Source: Nocardia vinacea NBRC 16497 | Lineage (GTDB): Bacteria > Actinomycetota > Actinomycetes > Mycobacteriales > Mycobacteriaceae | Length of the DNA: 64,000 nucleotides | Direction of reading: 5' to 3' | NCBI RefSeq assembly: GCF_000308835.1 | Contig: NZ_BAGN01000076.1 | Location: forward strand, 21,403 to 85,402 | Part shown: positions 51,428 through 60,459 of the stretch, in pieces | Position numbering within the stretch: position 1 is the first letter of the stretch | How the letters are laid out: each line of letters opens with the position of its first letter | Made by a program: the position numbers and the translations under genes | The notes under the pieces: generated by a model | Told to the model about the DNA's origin: nothing | The model's input: only the letters and a program-made list of their open reading frames with translations | Databases searched by the model: none

Positions 51428-52348
51428 ATGGCAAGAGCTGTGAAGTTCGATCGTTATGGCGGAATCGAAGAGCTGAAGGTGGTCGAGGTGCCGACGCCGA
51501 AGGCGGGACCCGGTCGGGTCGTCGTCGAGGTCGTGGCGGCCGGTATCAATCCGGGGGAGGGGTATATCCGTTCGGGCGCGCTGCACGAGCGTTGGCCCGC
51601 GACCTTTCCGTCGGGTGAGGGGACCGATTTCGCGGGTCGCATCGTCGAGATCGGATCCGGCGTCGGCGGGATCGAGATCGGGGCCGAGGTCCTCGGATAC
51701 ACCGATGAGCGGGCCAGTCATGCCACCCACGTGGTGGTGCCCGCCGTGCAGGTGACGCTCAAGCCCTCGAAGCTGGATTGGGATGTCGCCGGATCGTTGT
51801 ATGTCGCCGGGACAACAGCTTTCGCCGCCGTGCGGGCCGTGGATCCGCAAGTGGGCGATACGGTCGCGGTCTCGGGTGCCGCGGGTGGCGTCGGTTCGAT
51901 CGTCGTACAACTCCTGCGGGCCAGGGGCGCAACGGTTCTCGGCATCGCGAGCGAGGTCAATCACGATTGGCTGCGCAAGGTCGGGGTGATTCCGGTGGCC
52001 TATGGGGAGGGGCTGATCGACCGGATCCGGGCGGCCGCCCCCGATGGCGTCGGCGCGTTCATCGACACGTTCGGTGCCGAATATGTCGATCTCGCAATCG
52101 AACTCGGCATTGCGGTCGAACGCATCGACACCATTATCAACTGGGCGGCCGCCGAGAGGTACGGCGTGAAGACCGACGGCAATGCCGCCGCGGGCACCAT
52201 CGATGTGCTTGCCGAACTTGCCGATCTGGCCGCCGCGGGCACGGTGGAGGTACCCATCGCGGCTGTTTATCCGCTCGACAAGGTCCAGGAGGCGTATCGC
52301 GAACTGGAGCAGCGCCACACGCGCGGCAAGATCGTGTTGCACCCCTAG
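51428..52348 (+). CDS. NADP-dependent quinone oxidoreductase-like enzyme (MDR superfamily)
   Basis: A 306-residue zinc-independent medium-chain reductase. The N-terminal GroES-like domain has 'GINPGEGYIRSG'. The NADPH domain has 'VSGAAGGVGSIVVQLLRARGATVLG'. No structural-zinc cysteine cluster is present, as in quinone oxidoreductases. It would reduce quinones or enones with NADPH. The ATG at 51428 gives the usual MARAVKF start. It converges with the TenA-like gene, and the two stops overlap by 4 bp. Confidence 0.9.
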   Translation: MARAVKFDRYGGIEELKVVEVPTPKAGPGRVVVEVVAAGINPGEGYIRSGALHERWPATFPSGEGTDFAGRIVEIGSGVGGIEIGAEVLGYTDERASHATHVVVPAVQVTLKPSKLDWDVAGSLYVAGTTAFAAVRAVDPQVGDTVAVSGAAGGVGSIVVQLLRARGATVLGIASEVNHDWLRKVGVIPVAYGEGLIDRIRAAAPDGVGAFIDTFGAEYVDLAIELGIAVERIDTIINWAAAERYGVKTDGNAAAGTIDVLAELADLAAAGTVEVPIAAVYPLDKVQEAYRELEQRHTRGKIVLHP

Positions 52349-52971
52349 CCGGGCACATTCCAGAACTCGTATTCGTGGCGCATGCCCTGCAGAAATAGCG
52401 CTTTCGCACGCGCCGGATCGCCACCCGCCTCATCGAGCATCTGCCCACAGCGGCGGGTGAGCGCCGCGAATCCGGGGTCGGCGTAGGTGTCGACCCAGCG
52501 GCGGTAGCGCGGTTCCGACGGCGGATTCTCGGCCAGGATTGTGCCGAGGGTCGAATAGCCCCACATGCACGGGTACAGCGCGGCCAGTCCGTCGGCGTAG
52601 GACGCGGCCGACTCCAGCAGGAATGCGGTGTAGGCCGCGCACGGCGCACCCTTTGTCGCACCATCGAGATCCGCGCCGAATTCGGCGGCCAGCGACCGAT
52701 GCAGGGACAGCTCCTCGTGATACGTCGCGTGCGCGAGATCCACCAGATCGCCCAGATGTGAAGCCGGCGCCTGCCAGGCGAGTCGGGCGAACACCCGCAC
52801 ATAGTCCAGGAGGAACAGATAGTCCTGTTCGAGCCAGGACCGGAAGACCGGTTCGGGCAGATCGCCTTTGGCGATGCCCGCCACCGTCGGATGCGCCAAC
52901 TGGCCTACCACCAACGGAAAACCCAGCTCTTCCAGATGCGTCGTAAGACTGATGTGTGCCGCGGGACTCAT
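52345..52971 (-). CDS. TenA/thiaminase II family protein
   Basis: A 208-residue all-helical protein of the TenA group. 'FRSWLEQDYLFLLDYVRVFA' and 'YPCMWGYSTLG' (with the family Cys) are present. The end motif 'HEYEFWN' carries the catalytic Glu region. Classical TenA hydrolyses aminopyrimidine to salvage the thiamine pyrimidine. No other thi gene is near and the family also includes non-thiamine members. The ATG at 52971 matches the expected length; the frame to 53094 is not used. Confidence 0.82.
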   Translation of the reverse strand: MSPAAHISLTTHLEELGFPLVVGQLAHPTVAGIAKGDLPEPVFRSWLEQDYLFLLDYVRVFARLAWQAPASHLGDLVDLAHATYHEELSLHRSLAAEFGADLDGATKGAPCAAYTAFLLESAASYADGLAALYPCMWGYSTLGTILAENPPSEPRYRRWVDTYADPGFAALTRRCGQMLDEAGGDPARAKALFLQGMRHEYEFWNVPG

Positions 52972-53067
52972 GTGGGCAGTCTCTCTCAGTCGGAGCGGCT
53001 CCGGGTTTGCGCCCCGGTCTGTAGTTGCCGCACCCTGAGCAATGTGTTGTGGGATGAGGAGGTTTTG

Positions 53068-54309
53068 GTGCGGGTGTTGGGTGCCTCGGAACAACGTTTC
53101 GTGCGCGCGGCGACCTACACCGGACGATCCGTCACGGTCGTCGGTGATCTCGATACGAATGCGTTGGGGGCGGCCTTCACCGCACTACAGCGCGCCTATC
53201 CGGTGGTGACCTGCCGGATCAGCGAGGACGCTACCGGCCGCGGCTATCTGCTACGACGCGGCGACGCCCCGGAGATCGGCATGACGGCGAGCCTCGGTGA
53301 TCCGGACACCATCCGCATTCCGGAGCCGATCGATCCGGCGGGACAGCTGGCGTACCTGGATGTCGTGCGCTCCGAGCGCGGCCGCTCGCGCGTGACACTC
53401 TTCGCCCACCACAGCATCGCCGACGCGGGCCACTGCGTCGAACTCCTCGCCCGACTATGGGACTTCTACACCGATTACGTCGAATCCGGTACGACAACCG
53501 TTGTGCCGCACGACTATCCGCAATCGCTGGAATGGCATGCGTCGGCGCGTGGCATCGCCCGCTCCTCGATCTCCGGTTTCGAGGATGTGACCAAGCCGCT
53601 GGAGCCCGTGGTCATTCCGCGCGCACCCGCGATTCCCGCGCCCGCCGCGCTGGTCCAGCCGCGGCGCATCATCCTGGACGAGCAGGCGAGCGCCCGCATC
53701 ATCGGACTCGGGCGCTATCCGGGAGTGACCGTCAACGGAGTGATCACCGCCGCTCTGCTGCGCGCTTTCGCCTCGGAAAAGGCCAGGGCAACCGGCGATC
53801 CCGTGCCGCTCGGCTGTCTGTATCCGGTGGATATGCGCACCCGCCTGGACCCGCCGGTCGCGCGCGCGGAAGGCACCAATATGGCGGGTCTGGCCTCTTT
53901 CGCCGCGGCGGTCGACCTCTCCGCGGACATTCTCGAACTGGCCGAACACATTTCGGCCCGATTGCGACATGATCTGGCCGAGGGCATCGTCCAGCAGTCG
54001 GTGCTGCACTTTCCGGATTACTTCGGCCCAACCCGGATCCATTCCCTGGCCGGACACATCGCGGTGACGAATACCGGTGCCGTGCCGGCCTTCCGCATCC
54101 CCGCGAATATCGCGCTCACCGACTACGAAATCGTGTACGTCTCCGCTCATCCGCGTCCCTCCGCGGGCGCCTCGGCGGCAGTTACCTTCCTGGTCTACAC
54201 CTTCGAGGGCCGACTGACCGTCGGCGTGCTGGGCGGCGATGCCGACCGGCTCGTGCCCGCGGTGCGCGACGAATTGACGGCCCTCGCTGGGGAGGCCGTC
54301 AGCTCCTGA
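53068..54309 (+). CDS. PapA5-like acyltransferase (condensation-domain family)
   Basis: A 413-residue protein from the GTG at 53068, with GAGGAGG 5 nt upstream. The active-site motif HHxxxD is 'FAHHSIADAGH'. 'YPVDMRTRLDPPVARAEGTN' and 'DLAEGIVQQSVLHF' closely follow the pattern of M. tuberculosis PapA5, which moves mycocerosic acyl chains onto phthiocerol. The condensation-domain fold transfers acyl groups from thioesters to alcohols or amines. No polyketide synthase is adjacent, so the acyl donor and acceptor are unknown. Confidence 0.83.
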   Translation: MRVLGASEQRFVRAATYTGRSVTVVGDLDTNALGAAFTALQRAYPVVTCRISEDATGRGYLLRRGDAPEIGMTASLGDPDTIRIPEPIDPAGQLAYLDVVRSERGRSRVTLFAHHSIADAGHCVELLARLWDFYTDYVESGTTTVVPHDYPQSLEWHASARGIARSSISGFEDVTKPLEPVVIPRAPAIPAPAALVQPRRIILDEQASARIIGLGRYPGVTVNGVITAALLRAFASEKARATGDPVPLGCLYPVDMRTRLDPPVARAEGTNMAGLASFAAAVDLSADILELAEHISARLRHDLAEGIVQQSVLHFPDYFGPTRIHSLAGHIAVTNTGAVPAFRIPANIALTDYEIVYVSAHPRPSAGASAAVTFLVYTFEGRLTVGVLGGDADRLVPAVRDELTALAGEAVSS

Positions 54310-54321
54310 GGGCGCATGCTG

Positions 54322-54717
54322 CTACTGGTATGTGGCGTGCGTCGGGCGCATGACGAGCACGACCCGGCGCGGATGGTCGGCGACCGGACGCTGATACGGC
54401 AGGTCGTAGCGGCGCGCGAGCACATCGAAGAATTCCCCGTTCGGATCGGGTTCGATGGCCTCGATGACGCCGCGGACCTCGAGGTAGCGGTAGGGCTTCT
54501 CCGGATCGTTGATGCTCACCGCGACTTCGGGATTCTGCTTGGTATTGACGGCCTTCCGTCGATCGATCGTGGTGGTGAAGCGCAGGCGCCCGCCATCCCA
54601 CACCTGCCATACCGGCGTCACCTGCGGAGTGCCGTCCGGGTTCAGCGTTGCGAGATGGGCGAACAGCGGTCGCGATAGCAAATCGGCGTGGCTCTCGGGG
54701 ATTACGGGGTTGTCCAT
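54322..54717 (-). CDS. PPOX-class F420/FMN-dependent oxidoreductase
   Basis: A 131-residue split-barrel protein: 'LFAHLATLNPDGTPQVTPVW' and 'VAVSINDPEKPYRYLEVRGVIE' in parts are typical of the Rv1155/Rv2074-like PPOX group, many of which bind coenzyme F420. Likely a dimeric reductase of small substrates. It is divergent from a MarR gene at 54766, with a perfect 20-bp palindrome between them. Confidence 0.88.
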   Translation of the reverse strand: MDNPVIPESHADLLSRPLFAHLATLNPDGTPQVTPVWQVWDGGRLRFTTTIDRRKAVNTKQNPEVAVSINDPEKPYRYLEVRGVIEAIEPDPNGEFFDVLARRYDLPYQRPVADHPRRVVLVMRPTHATYQ

Positions 54718-54726
54718 ACTTCAAAG

Positions 54727-54746
54727 ACTATCAAAGCTTTGATAGT
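54727..54746. promoter_or_regulatory. Perfect 20-bp MarR operator
   Basis: ACTATCAAAGCTTTGATAGT reads the same on both strands and lies 10 bp from the oxidoreductase ATG and 20 bp from the MarR ATG. A looser outer pair (TCAAAGACTA at 54721, TATCTTTGA at 54752) surrounds it. It must overlap both promoters. Confidence 0.8.
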
Positions 54747-54765
54747 TCAGCTATCTTTGACACTT

Positions 54766-55188
54766 ATGAAATTGCCTGCGGAGCAGCGGCTCGGTCTGGA
54801 CCTCAAGCGCGCCGAGCAGGAGCTGATGGCCGTCAAACACGAGGCGGTCAAACCGCTTACGGTGCCGCAGTACGCGGCGCTCTACGCGCTGTCGGAGAAC
54901 CCGGGCGTCTCCGCCGCCGCCCTCGCCCGGGAATGCATGGTGACGCCGCAGGCGATGACAGTGGTGCTCAAGAATCTGCAGGAGCGCGGTTTCGTGGAGC
55001 GGACACCGCATCCATGGCACCGCGGTGTGCTCGAAACCCGCCTGACCCCCGCCGGTCGCAAAGCCTTCGCCAAGGCCGATGCCAAGGCCGCCGCCATCGA
55101 GCGCCGCGTGGCCGCCGCCTTCAGTGCGCGGGAGCGCGAACAGTTGCGAGAGTTGCTGGCCCGGTTCACCGAGGCGCTGCAGGAGTGA
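54766..55188 (+). CDS. MarR family transcriptional regulator
   Basis: A 140-residue winged-helix protein: 'LTVPQYAALYALSENPGVSAAALARECMVTPQAMTVVLKNL' in parts and the wing 'PHPWHRGVLETRLTPAGR'. The ATG at 54766 lies outside the operator; the frame to 54688 would start inside the divergent gene. It probably represses the F420-type oxidoreductase and itself by binding the perfect palindrome, as MarR proteins do, until a phenolic or oxidant ligand releases it. Confidence 0.9.
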   Translation: MKLPAEQRLGLDLKRAEQELMAVKHEAVKPLTVPQYAALYALSENPGVSAAALARECMVTPQAMTVVLKNLQERGFVERTPHPWHRGVLETRLTPAGRKAFAKADAKAAAIERRVAAAFSAREREQLRELLARFTEALQE

Positions 55189-55244
55189 GGGGCGGTAGGT
55201 TCGTAGCGAATGCGTTGTGATCGAGGAAAGCGGGTGTTCGAACG

Positions 55245-56690
55245 GTGCGGACGAACGGAGAACGCGGGGGTGTGCTCGGTGCCGCCGCGATCGGTGTCGG
55301 GGCACTCGGCGTCGGCGAGTTGATCGCGGCCTTGCGCGGTGATTCGCTGATCGACGCCATCGGTCGTGTCATGGCCGATACCGCGCCGGTGCCGGTGGTC
55401 GAAACGACCGTCGCACTGTCCGGCAAGCACGATAAGGCCGTGACGCGCCTAGGCGTCGGGGTCGGTACGGTCGCCGCCACCGTCGGGCTCGGAGCGCTGT
55501 CCGATCAGGCGCGTACGCCTGCCGTCGCCGCCTTCGGTGCCGCCGCAGCCGCTCTGGGTTTCCGTCGACCGACCCGCTCGCCCGCCACCGTGGCCGGTGC
55601 GGCCGCCGCCGCGGGTGTGCTCGGTCTCGGATTGCGCAGACGCCCGCATGGACTGTTCGGCGCGCTGCTGTGGGCGGGCGCAGGCGCCGGACTGCTGGCC
55701 GGGGCGCGGGCGCTGATACGTGACTACGACCGCAGGCAGCGCGATGCGATCCGCCGGGTCGGCCTGCTGGGCGGGATTTCGATGGTGCCGCAGGACGGGC
55801 TGGAGGACGAGCCCGGACTGTCGTCGCTGATCACCGCGAACCGGAGTTTCTATGTCGCCGATGTCAATCTGAGTCCGCCGCGGATCGATCCGACGCGCTG
55901 GCGGCTGTCGGTCACCGGCAAGGTCGCGCATCCGTTGCGTCTGTCGCTGGCCGAATTGGCCGCGGACGCGGTGGAATTCGATGCGGTCATGGTATGCGTG
56001 CACAATCGGCCCGGTGAGCGTCGCGCGGGTAACGGCCGCTGGTACGGGGTTCCGCTGGCCAAGTTGCTCGACCACGCGATCCCCGAAACCGGTGCGACCC
56101 GGCTGGTGACCAGGGCGGTCGACGGCTACACCATCTCACTGCCGGTGGAACCGCTGCGCTCCGGCGCGTGGCCCGGATATCTGGTGATCGGCGTGAACGG
56201 CGAGCCGCTCGCCCCGGAGCACGGATTCCCCGCTCGCGTCTTCGTGCCCGGCCTCTACGGCCAGTACACCGGCGCGAAATGGCTTGCCGAACTGGAACTC
56301 ACCGACGACAGCCACATCGACTACTGGTGGAAGCGCGGTTGGCCGTCGGATCCGATCTGGGTGACACCGCAGGCCCGCGTCGACGTCACCGCGCCGGGCC
56401 GTGCGGCCCCGGGCGCCACCAGCATCGCCGGTGTCGCATGGGCGCCGCCGCACGGCGTCGAGTCCGTAGAGCTCCGCATCGACGAAGGCGATTGGCGCCC
56501 AGTCGATCTCGGCACCGAACTCGCCCCCACCGCCTGGCGTCGCTGGCGCACCACCGTCGATTTGCCCGCAGGGGAACACACCATCCAGGCCCGCGCCATC
56601 AGCCGCTCCGGTGAGGTCCAAGACGGCACCTCGCGCTCACCCTTCCCCTCCGGCCCAACCGGCTTCCACACCGTCACCCTCGAGATCTGA
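55245..56690 (+). CDS. Membrane-anchored molybdopterin oxidoreductase, sulfite-oxidase family
   Basis: A 481-residue protein. The N-terminal 165 residues contain four or five hydrophobic segments ('GVLGAAAIGVGALGVGELIAAL', 'GLFGALLWAGAGAGLLAG' and others). The oxidoreductase molybdopterin domain follows (about 200-370), with the Mo-binding Cys in 'VMVCVHNRPG' and 'EHGFPARVFVPGLYGQYTGAKWL' in parts. A Mo-co dimerisation beta domain ends it. The catalytic domain is probably outside the membrane. Substrate unknown. Confidence 0.88.
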   Translation: MRTNGERGGVLGAAAIGVGALGVGELIAALRGDSLIDAIGRVMADTAPVPVVETTVALSGKHDKAVTRLGVGVGTVAATVGLGALSDQARTPAVAAFGAAAAALGFRRPTRSPATVAGAAAAAGVLGLGLRRRPHGLFGALLWAGAGAGLLAGARALIRDYDRRQRDAIRRVGLLGGISMVPQDGLEDEPGLSSLITANRSFYVADVNLSPPRIDPTRWRLSVTGKVAHPLRLSLAELAADAVEFDAVMVCVHNRPGERRAGNGRWYGVPLAKLLDHAIPETGATRLVTRAVDGYTISLPVEPLRSGAWPGYLVIGVNGEPLAPEHGFPARVFVPGLYGQYTGAKWLAELELTDDSHIDYWWKRGWPSDPIWVTPQARVDVTAPGRAAPGATSIAGVAWAPPHGVESVELRIDEGDWRPVDLGTELAPTAWRRWRTTVDLPAGEHTIQARAISRSGEVQDGTSRSPFPSGPTGFHTVTLEI

Positions 56691-56723
56691 CCGCGGCTGT
56701 CAGGTGTGGATGGGTTCCCATTA

Positions 56724-56741
56724 CTGAGGGTCAACCCTCAG
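56724..56741. terminator. Hairpin between convergent genes
   Basis: CTGAGGG (56724-56730), loop TCAA, CCCTCAG (56735-56741). It separates the molybdoenzyme and TPM-domain genes; its right arm includes the stop codon of the latter. It can serve both strands. Confidence 0.5.
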
Positions 56742-58696
56742 AATCGGCCGCCTCGGCTGATGCGGCGGGATCCGCTGGAACCGCCGAACGAACCGGGGGT
56801 GTAGCCGCTGGAGCGTTGGTGGGTGGCACCGCGCAATAGTCCTTCGATCAGGATTCCGCCGAGTACCGCACCCGCCTGCGCCGTGCCCGATGGCGGTTGG
56901 CTGTTCTCCCAGGCCCGCACGCTGGCCTGCGCCTCCTGCAATGCCCGAGCACCCAGGTCGGCGGCGGTGTGCGCGCTGGTCAGGGCCTGCGCCGGATCGC
57001 TGGTGGAAAGCTGTTGTGCCGCATCGAGATTACGCTGTGCCTCGGACAAGCGGGTGCGTGCCTGTGCGTCGATGCCGCCGCGTCGGGTGCTGATGTAGTC
57101 GGCTGCCGCGCCGATCCGGGCGCGGGCATCGGTGAGCGCCCGGTCGAGTCGGCGCTGTAGATCCTCGGCGGCCAGTTTGCGGTCGGTGGCGGCGGCATTG
57201 GCGAGGTCCAGCGCGTTGTCGGCCGCGACGGCGTCGTGGAAGGCGTCCAATGGGTCGCTGGTCGCGGTGGCGGTTGCGATGGTCAGGGCCGTTTCCGCCG
57301 CCGTGATGGCGGCGTGCAGGTCGACACCGCCGTAGCCGGAAAGCTCCTTCGCGGTGTCGATATCCGCGCGCAGCTCGGCGAGGACGGCGGGCAGTCCATC
57401 GGTCGCCTGCTGGATATTCGTCGCCGCATTGTCGACGGCATCGAGCAGTGCGCGCGCCTGTCCCACTGCGCCCTCCGCGGCTCGGATCGCGGCGACCGCA
57501 CCGCCCTGTTTGCCGACCGGTTGAGTGATGGCAAAGCGTCCCGCGTCGATATTCTGCTCCGCGAAGGTGATTCGCTCGCGCGCCATGGTCACGTTGTCTC
57601 GTACCGGCGTGAGGACACTGGCCGGATACGCGGTGGCGAGCCGGGTGAGTTCAGTCTCCGAACCGGGTGCGCGTCCGGTCAATTCGACCAAATCCCTTGT
57701 CAGTCCGTCCAAGCGAGCGGATGCGTTGATGAGCAGATCCCGCATCGCATCGAAGTCGGCTACCCGAGCGTCGAGTTCCCGATCGGCCCGCCCGACCGTG
57801 CCGATCAGATCGACCAGCATGGTGCGCTGCTGATCCGGCGTCTCGGGAATATTGTCGTCGAGCTGCTGTCTGATCGAGAATGCCTTGGCGGCAGCCGATT
57901 TCGCATTGGCCAGGGCGGTGCTGAACGGAGTGACCGCGGTATCGCCGAATTCACCGGTCGCCAACGCCAACTCCTCGGCGCTGGTCCGCACGGAATTGTC
58001 GATCTCGACCAACACCTCCTTCGACCGATCTTGCAACGCATCCAGTGACAATGCCGCGAGCGCGGTGGAATTATCGGGATCCAGTTGCCGCGCTGTCGCC
58101 AACTCGGCACGCCTTCGGCCGGCGCGCCGCTTGCGCGAATACAGCACCAGTGCAACGACAATCAGCACGATCAGCAGGGCTACGATCAGCAGCGTCCGTA
58201 GGCTGACCCCGCCACCGCGCATCACCGAGTCCAGCCCATCGGCCATCGCTACCCCGGCGTCGGCCCACCGGCCGTCGCGCAGCGCGGGCTCCACATCGCG
58301 CGTCAATACGCCGTCCAACTCGGAATCGCTGACACTGCTCGGCAACTCGCCGTTGAACCAATACGCGCGATCCTGGGTGGCGACGGCCAGCAACAGATCA
58401 CGCTCACCGAATCCGGACATGGTCGCGGTGCGAGCGGCCCACGCCTGCGGACTCATCTCGTTGAAATCGTGCACATAGACAACCCAGAGCCGGATCTGCT
58501 GATCGGCGTAGAGATCGTCGACCGCCGCGGACACCCGATCGAGTTGTCCTTGATCGAGTACCTGCGCCGAGTCGACGACGTACGATCCCATCCGCAGCGG
58601 TGGCTCGGCGCCGACCGGCGCGACACAGAGAAACGCAACGCTGAGGACCACCGCGGCGAACCAGCGGATTCGACGAATCGGCGCTATCAACGGCAT
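56738..58696 (-). CDS. TPM-domain membrane protein, long helical form (Rv2345 type)
   Basis: A 652-residue protein from the ATG at 58696; an ATG at 58720 is also possible. A signal peptide ('FAAVVLSVAFLCVAPVGAEP') is followed by a TPM domain (about 35-155: 'YVVDSAQVLDQGQLDRVSAAV', 'VHDFNEMSPQAWAARTA'), a membrane helix ('LLIVALLIVLIVVALVLYS', about 175-195) and a long Ala-rich, heptad-like helical region to about 600. It ends with a Gly/Ser/Arg tail. M. tuberculosis Rv2345, near dgt-dnaG, has the same design. Biochemical role unknown. Confidence 0.87.
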   Translation of the reverse strand: MPLIAPIRRIRWFAAVVLSVAFLCVAPVGAEPPLRMGSYVVDSAQVLDQGQLDRVSAAVDDLYADQQIRLWVVYVHDFNEMSPQAWAARTATMSGFGERDLLLAVATQDRAYWFNGELPSSVSDSELDGVLTRDVEPALRDGRWADAGVAMADGLDSVMRGGGVSLRTLLIVALLIVLIVVALVLYSRKRRAGRRRAELATARQLDPDNSTALAALSLDALQDRSKEVLVEIDNSVRTSAEELALATGEFGDTAVTPFSTALANAKSAAAKAFSIRQQLDDNIPETPDQQRTMLVDLIGTVGRADRELDARVADFDAMRDLLINASARLDGLTRDLVELTGRAPGSETELTRLATAYPASVLTPVRDNVTMARERITFAEQNIDAGRFAITQPVGKQGGAVAAIRAAEGAVGQARALLDAVDNAATNIQQATDGLPAVLAELRADIDTAKELSGYGGVDLHAAITAAETALTIATATATSDPLDAFHDAVAADNALDLANAAATDRKLAAEDLQRRLDRALTDARARIGAAADYISTRRGGIDAQARTRLSEAQRNLDAAQQLSTSDPAQALTSAHTAADLGARALQEAQASVRAWENSQPPSGTAQAGAVLGGILIEGLLRGATHQRSSGYTPGSFGGSSGSRRISRGGRF

Positions 58697-58726
58697 GGGA
58701 TGAATGTAGCTGGCTAGCATCGAAGC

Positions 58727-59401
58727 GTGATCACGATCGACCTGCCGTACACCGGTCACGTGTCCCCTGGATCGAATCCGCAACAGCGGGACGTCCCCGG
58801 TGCCCGCATTATCAAAATGTCCGTCGGTGGCATGGACAACAACTGCTATCTGGTGCAGTGCACCGCCACCGGCGCGGCACTGCTCATCGACGCCGCCAAC
58901 GAAGCCGACCGCATAATCGAACTCGTCAACCAGGAGACGCCGGGCCGTGTCGCCCTGGTTGTCACCACCCATCAGCATCGGGACCATTGGTGGGCCCTGG
59001 AAAAGGTCGCCGCCGCCACCGGCGCACCGACCGCCGCGCATCCACTCGATGCCGAACCACTCCCGGTGCGCCCGGACCGGCTACTGGCCGACGGCGACCT
59101 CATCGAGGTCGGCGACCTTGCCTTCGAGGTCATCCACCTGCGCGGACATACCCCGGGTTCGGTTGCCCTCGCCCTGGTAGACGGTCCGGGCGTGCACCTG
59201 TTCACCGGCGACTCCCTTTTCCCGGGCGGAGTCGGCCGCACCACCAACCCGGACGATTTCAACTCCCTCTACACCGACGTCAGCACCAAGATCTTCGATC
59301 GCTACCCGGACGACGCCGTCGTCTATCCCGGTCACGGTGATGACACCGCGCTCGGCGTCGAACGCCCGCACCTCGGCGAATGGCGAGAACGCGGCTGGTA
59401 G
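58727..59401 (+). CDS. MBL-fold metallohydrolase (glyoxalase II-like)
   Basis: A 224-residue metallo-beta-lactamase-fold protein from a GTG. The metal motifs are 'TTHQHRDHW' (HxHxDH), 'LRGHTPGSVAL', 'FTGDSLFPGGVGRT' and 'VYPGHGDDT'. The order and spacing fit glyoxalase II-like thioester hydrolases. It starts 30 bp from the divergent TPM-domain gene and converges on the imine-reductase-like gene with 3 bp between stops. The natural substrate is not evident. Confidence 0.9.
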   Translation: MITIDLPYTGHVSPGSNPQQRDVPGARIIKMSVGGMDNNCYLVQCTATGAALLIDAANEADRIIELVNQETPGRVALVVTTHQHRDHWWALEKVAAATGAPTAAHPLDAEPLPVRPDRLLADGDLIEVGDLAFEVIHLRGHTPGSVALALVDGPGVHLFTGDSLFPGGVGRTTNPDDFNSLYTDVSTKIFDRYPDDAVVYPGHGDDTALGVERPHLGEWRERGW

Positions 59402-59404
59402 GTC

Positions 59405-60274
59405 TTATGCGGCGCGCGGGTTGAGGCTTTCGAACATCCGCTCGCTGCTGTCCGCGCCGTGGCCGTCGGCGACCTGGCGATCGACGAGATTCCTGATCGC
59501 GCCGACGATGTCCAGGTCGACGCCCGCATCGCGGCTGGCCGACACGATGGCATCCACGGCTGCCTTGGTGAAAACCAAGGGCTGGAAAGGTTTCGAGTAA
59601 TCGCCGGAGTCGATGGTGGCTCCGGCCCTCGGGAGTGATCCGGTCATCGCGGCGATCCAGCCGGATGCGCGTTGGCCGAATTCCTCGGCCGAAATGCCGA
59701 TCGTGCGAACCATGGCGGCACCGTGATAGAAGCCCGCGAACATGGCGTACATCCCGGCGAGCAGGGCGAAGTCGACCAGTGCGGCCTGCCCGGCGTCGGT
59801 GCCGAAATACTCGGCGCTGCCGAGCAATTCGAGAGTTGCGCGATGGCTGTCGAAGAGTTGACGCGAGCCGCTGTAGAGCACGGACGAGCCGGGCCCGCCG
59901 ATCATCGGCGGGACGGCCATGATGCCGCCGTCGAGGAAGTCGATGCCGTGATTCGCGGCCCATTCGGCCAGTTCACGTGATCCGCGCGGCTCGGTGCTGG
60001 TCAGGTTGACCAGTGCGCGGCCGGCCAGGATATCGGTGACCGGGTCGAGTACCTCGTGCACGGACCGATGGTCCAACAGGCAGGCCACCACGAGATCGCC
60101 TGCGGTCACCGCCTCGGCCACGGTCTGCGCCGACTTCGCCCCTGCCGCAACGAGTTCCACGTCCCGGCCGGCACTGCGGTTCCAGACCGTCGTCGGGTGT
60201 CCGGCCCGTACGAACGCCGCGGCCAGCGCCTGTCCCATCGCGCCGAGCCCGAGGACCGTCACGGATGTCGTCAT
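59405..60274 (-). CDS. NAD(P)-dependent oxidoreductase, imine reductase-like
   Basis: A 289-residue protein. The Rossmann motif is 'VLGLGAMGQALAAAFVRAGH', followed by 'VWNRSAGRDVELVAAGA', which suggests NADP (Arg after the second strand). 'DGGIMAVPPMIGGPGSSVLYSG' is characteristic of the imine reductase/reductive aminase branch of the beta-hydroxyacid dehydrogenase superfamily. The C-terminal helical domain should swap between subunits. GAGGAG precedes the ATG at 60274. Regulation is probably through the repeat at 60358. Confidence 0.87.
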   Translation of the reverse strand: MTTSVTVLGLGAMGQALAAAFVRAGHPTTVWNRSAGRDVELVAAGAKSAQTVAEAVTAGDLVVACLLDHRSVHEVLDPVTDILAGRALVNLTSTEPRGSRELAEWAANHGIDFLDGGIMAVPPMIGGPGSSVLYSGSRQLFDSHRATLELLGSAEYFGTDAGQAALVDFALLAGMYAMFAGFYHGAAMVRTIGISAEEFGQRASGWIAAMTGSLPRAGATIDSGDYSKPFQPLVFTKAAVDAIVSASRDAGVDLDIVGAIRNLVDRQVADGHGADSSERMFESLNPRAA

Positions 60275-60357
60275 TTGTCCACTCCTCAAAGTGTCGAGAT
60301 GCCCGAAGGCCGGGTTGGCGCCGGAACTCATTCTGGATACCTGCTGCACTATCGACA

Positions 60358-60382
60358 AGTACTGACTAATAAGTTCAGTACT
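60358..60382. promoter_or_regulatory. Operator candidate upstream of imine reductase-like gene
   Basis: AGTACTGA (60358-60365) and TCAGTACT (60375-60382) are exact reverse complements with a 9-nt spacer. AGTACT half-sites of this kind are reminiscent of HxlR/DUF24 binding sites. No such regulator gene is in the window. Confidence 0.5.
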
Positions 60383-60459
60383 AACCGAAAGGTAAGTGTG
60401 GGCCGATCGATATCCGCCGGTTACGTTCTCGTCGAGGGTGACCTGGCAAACTTGGTGAG

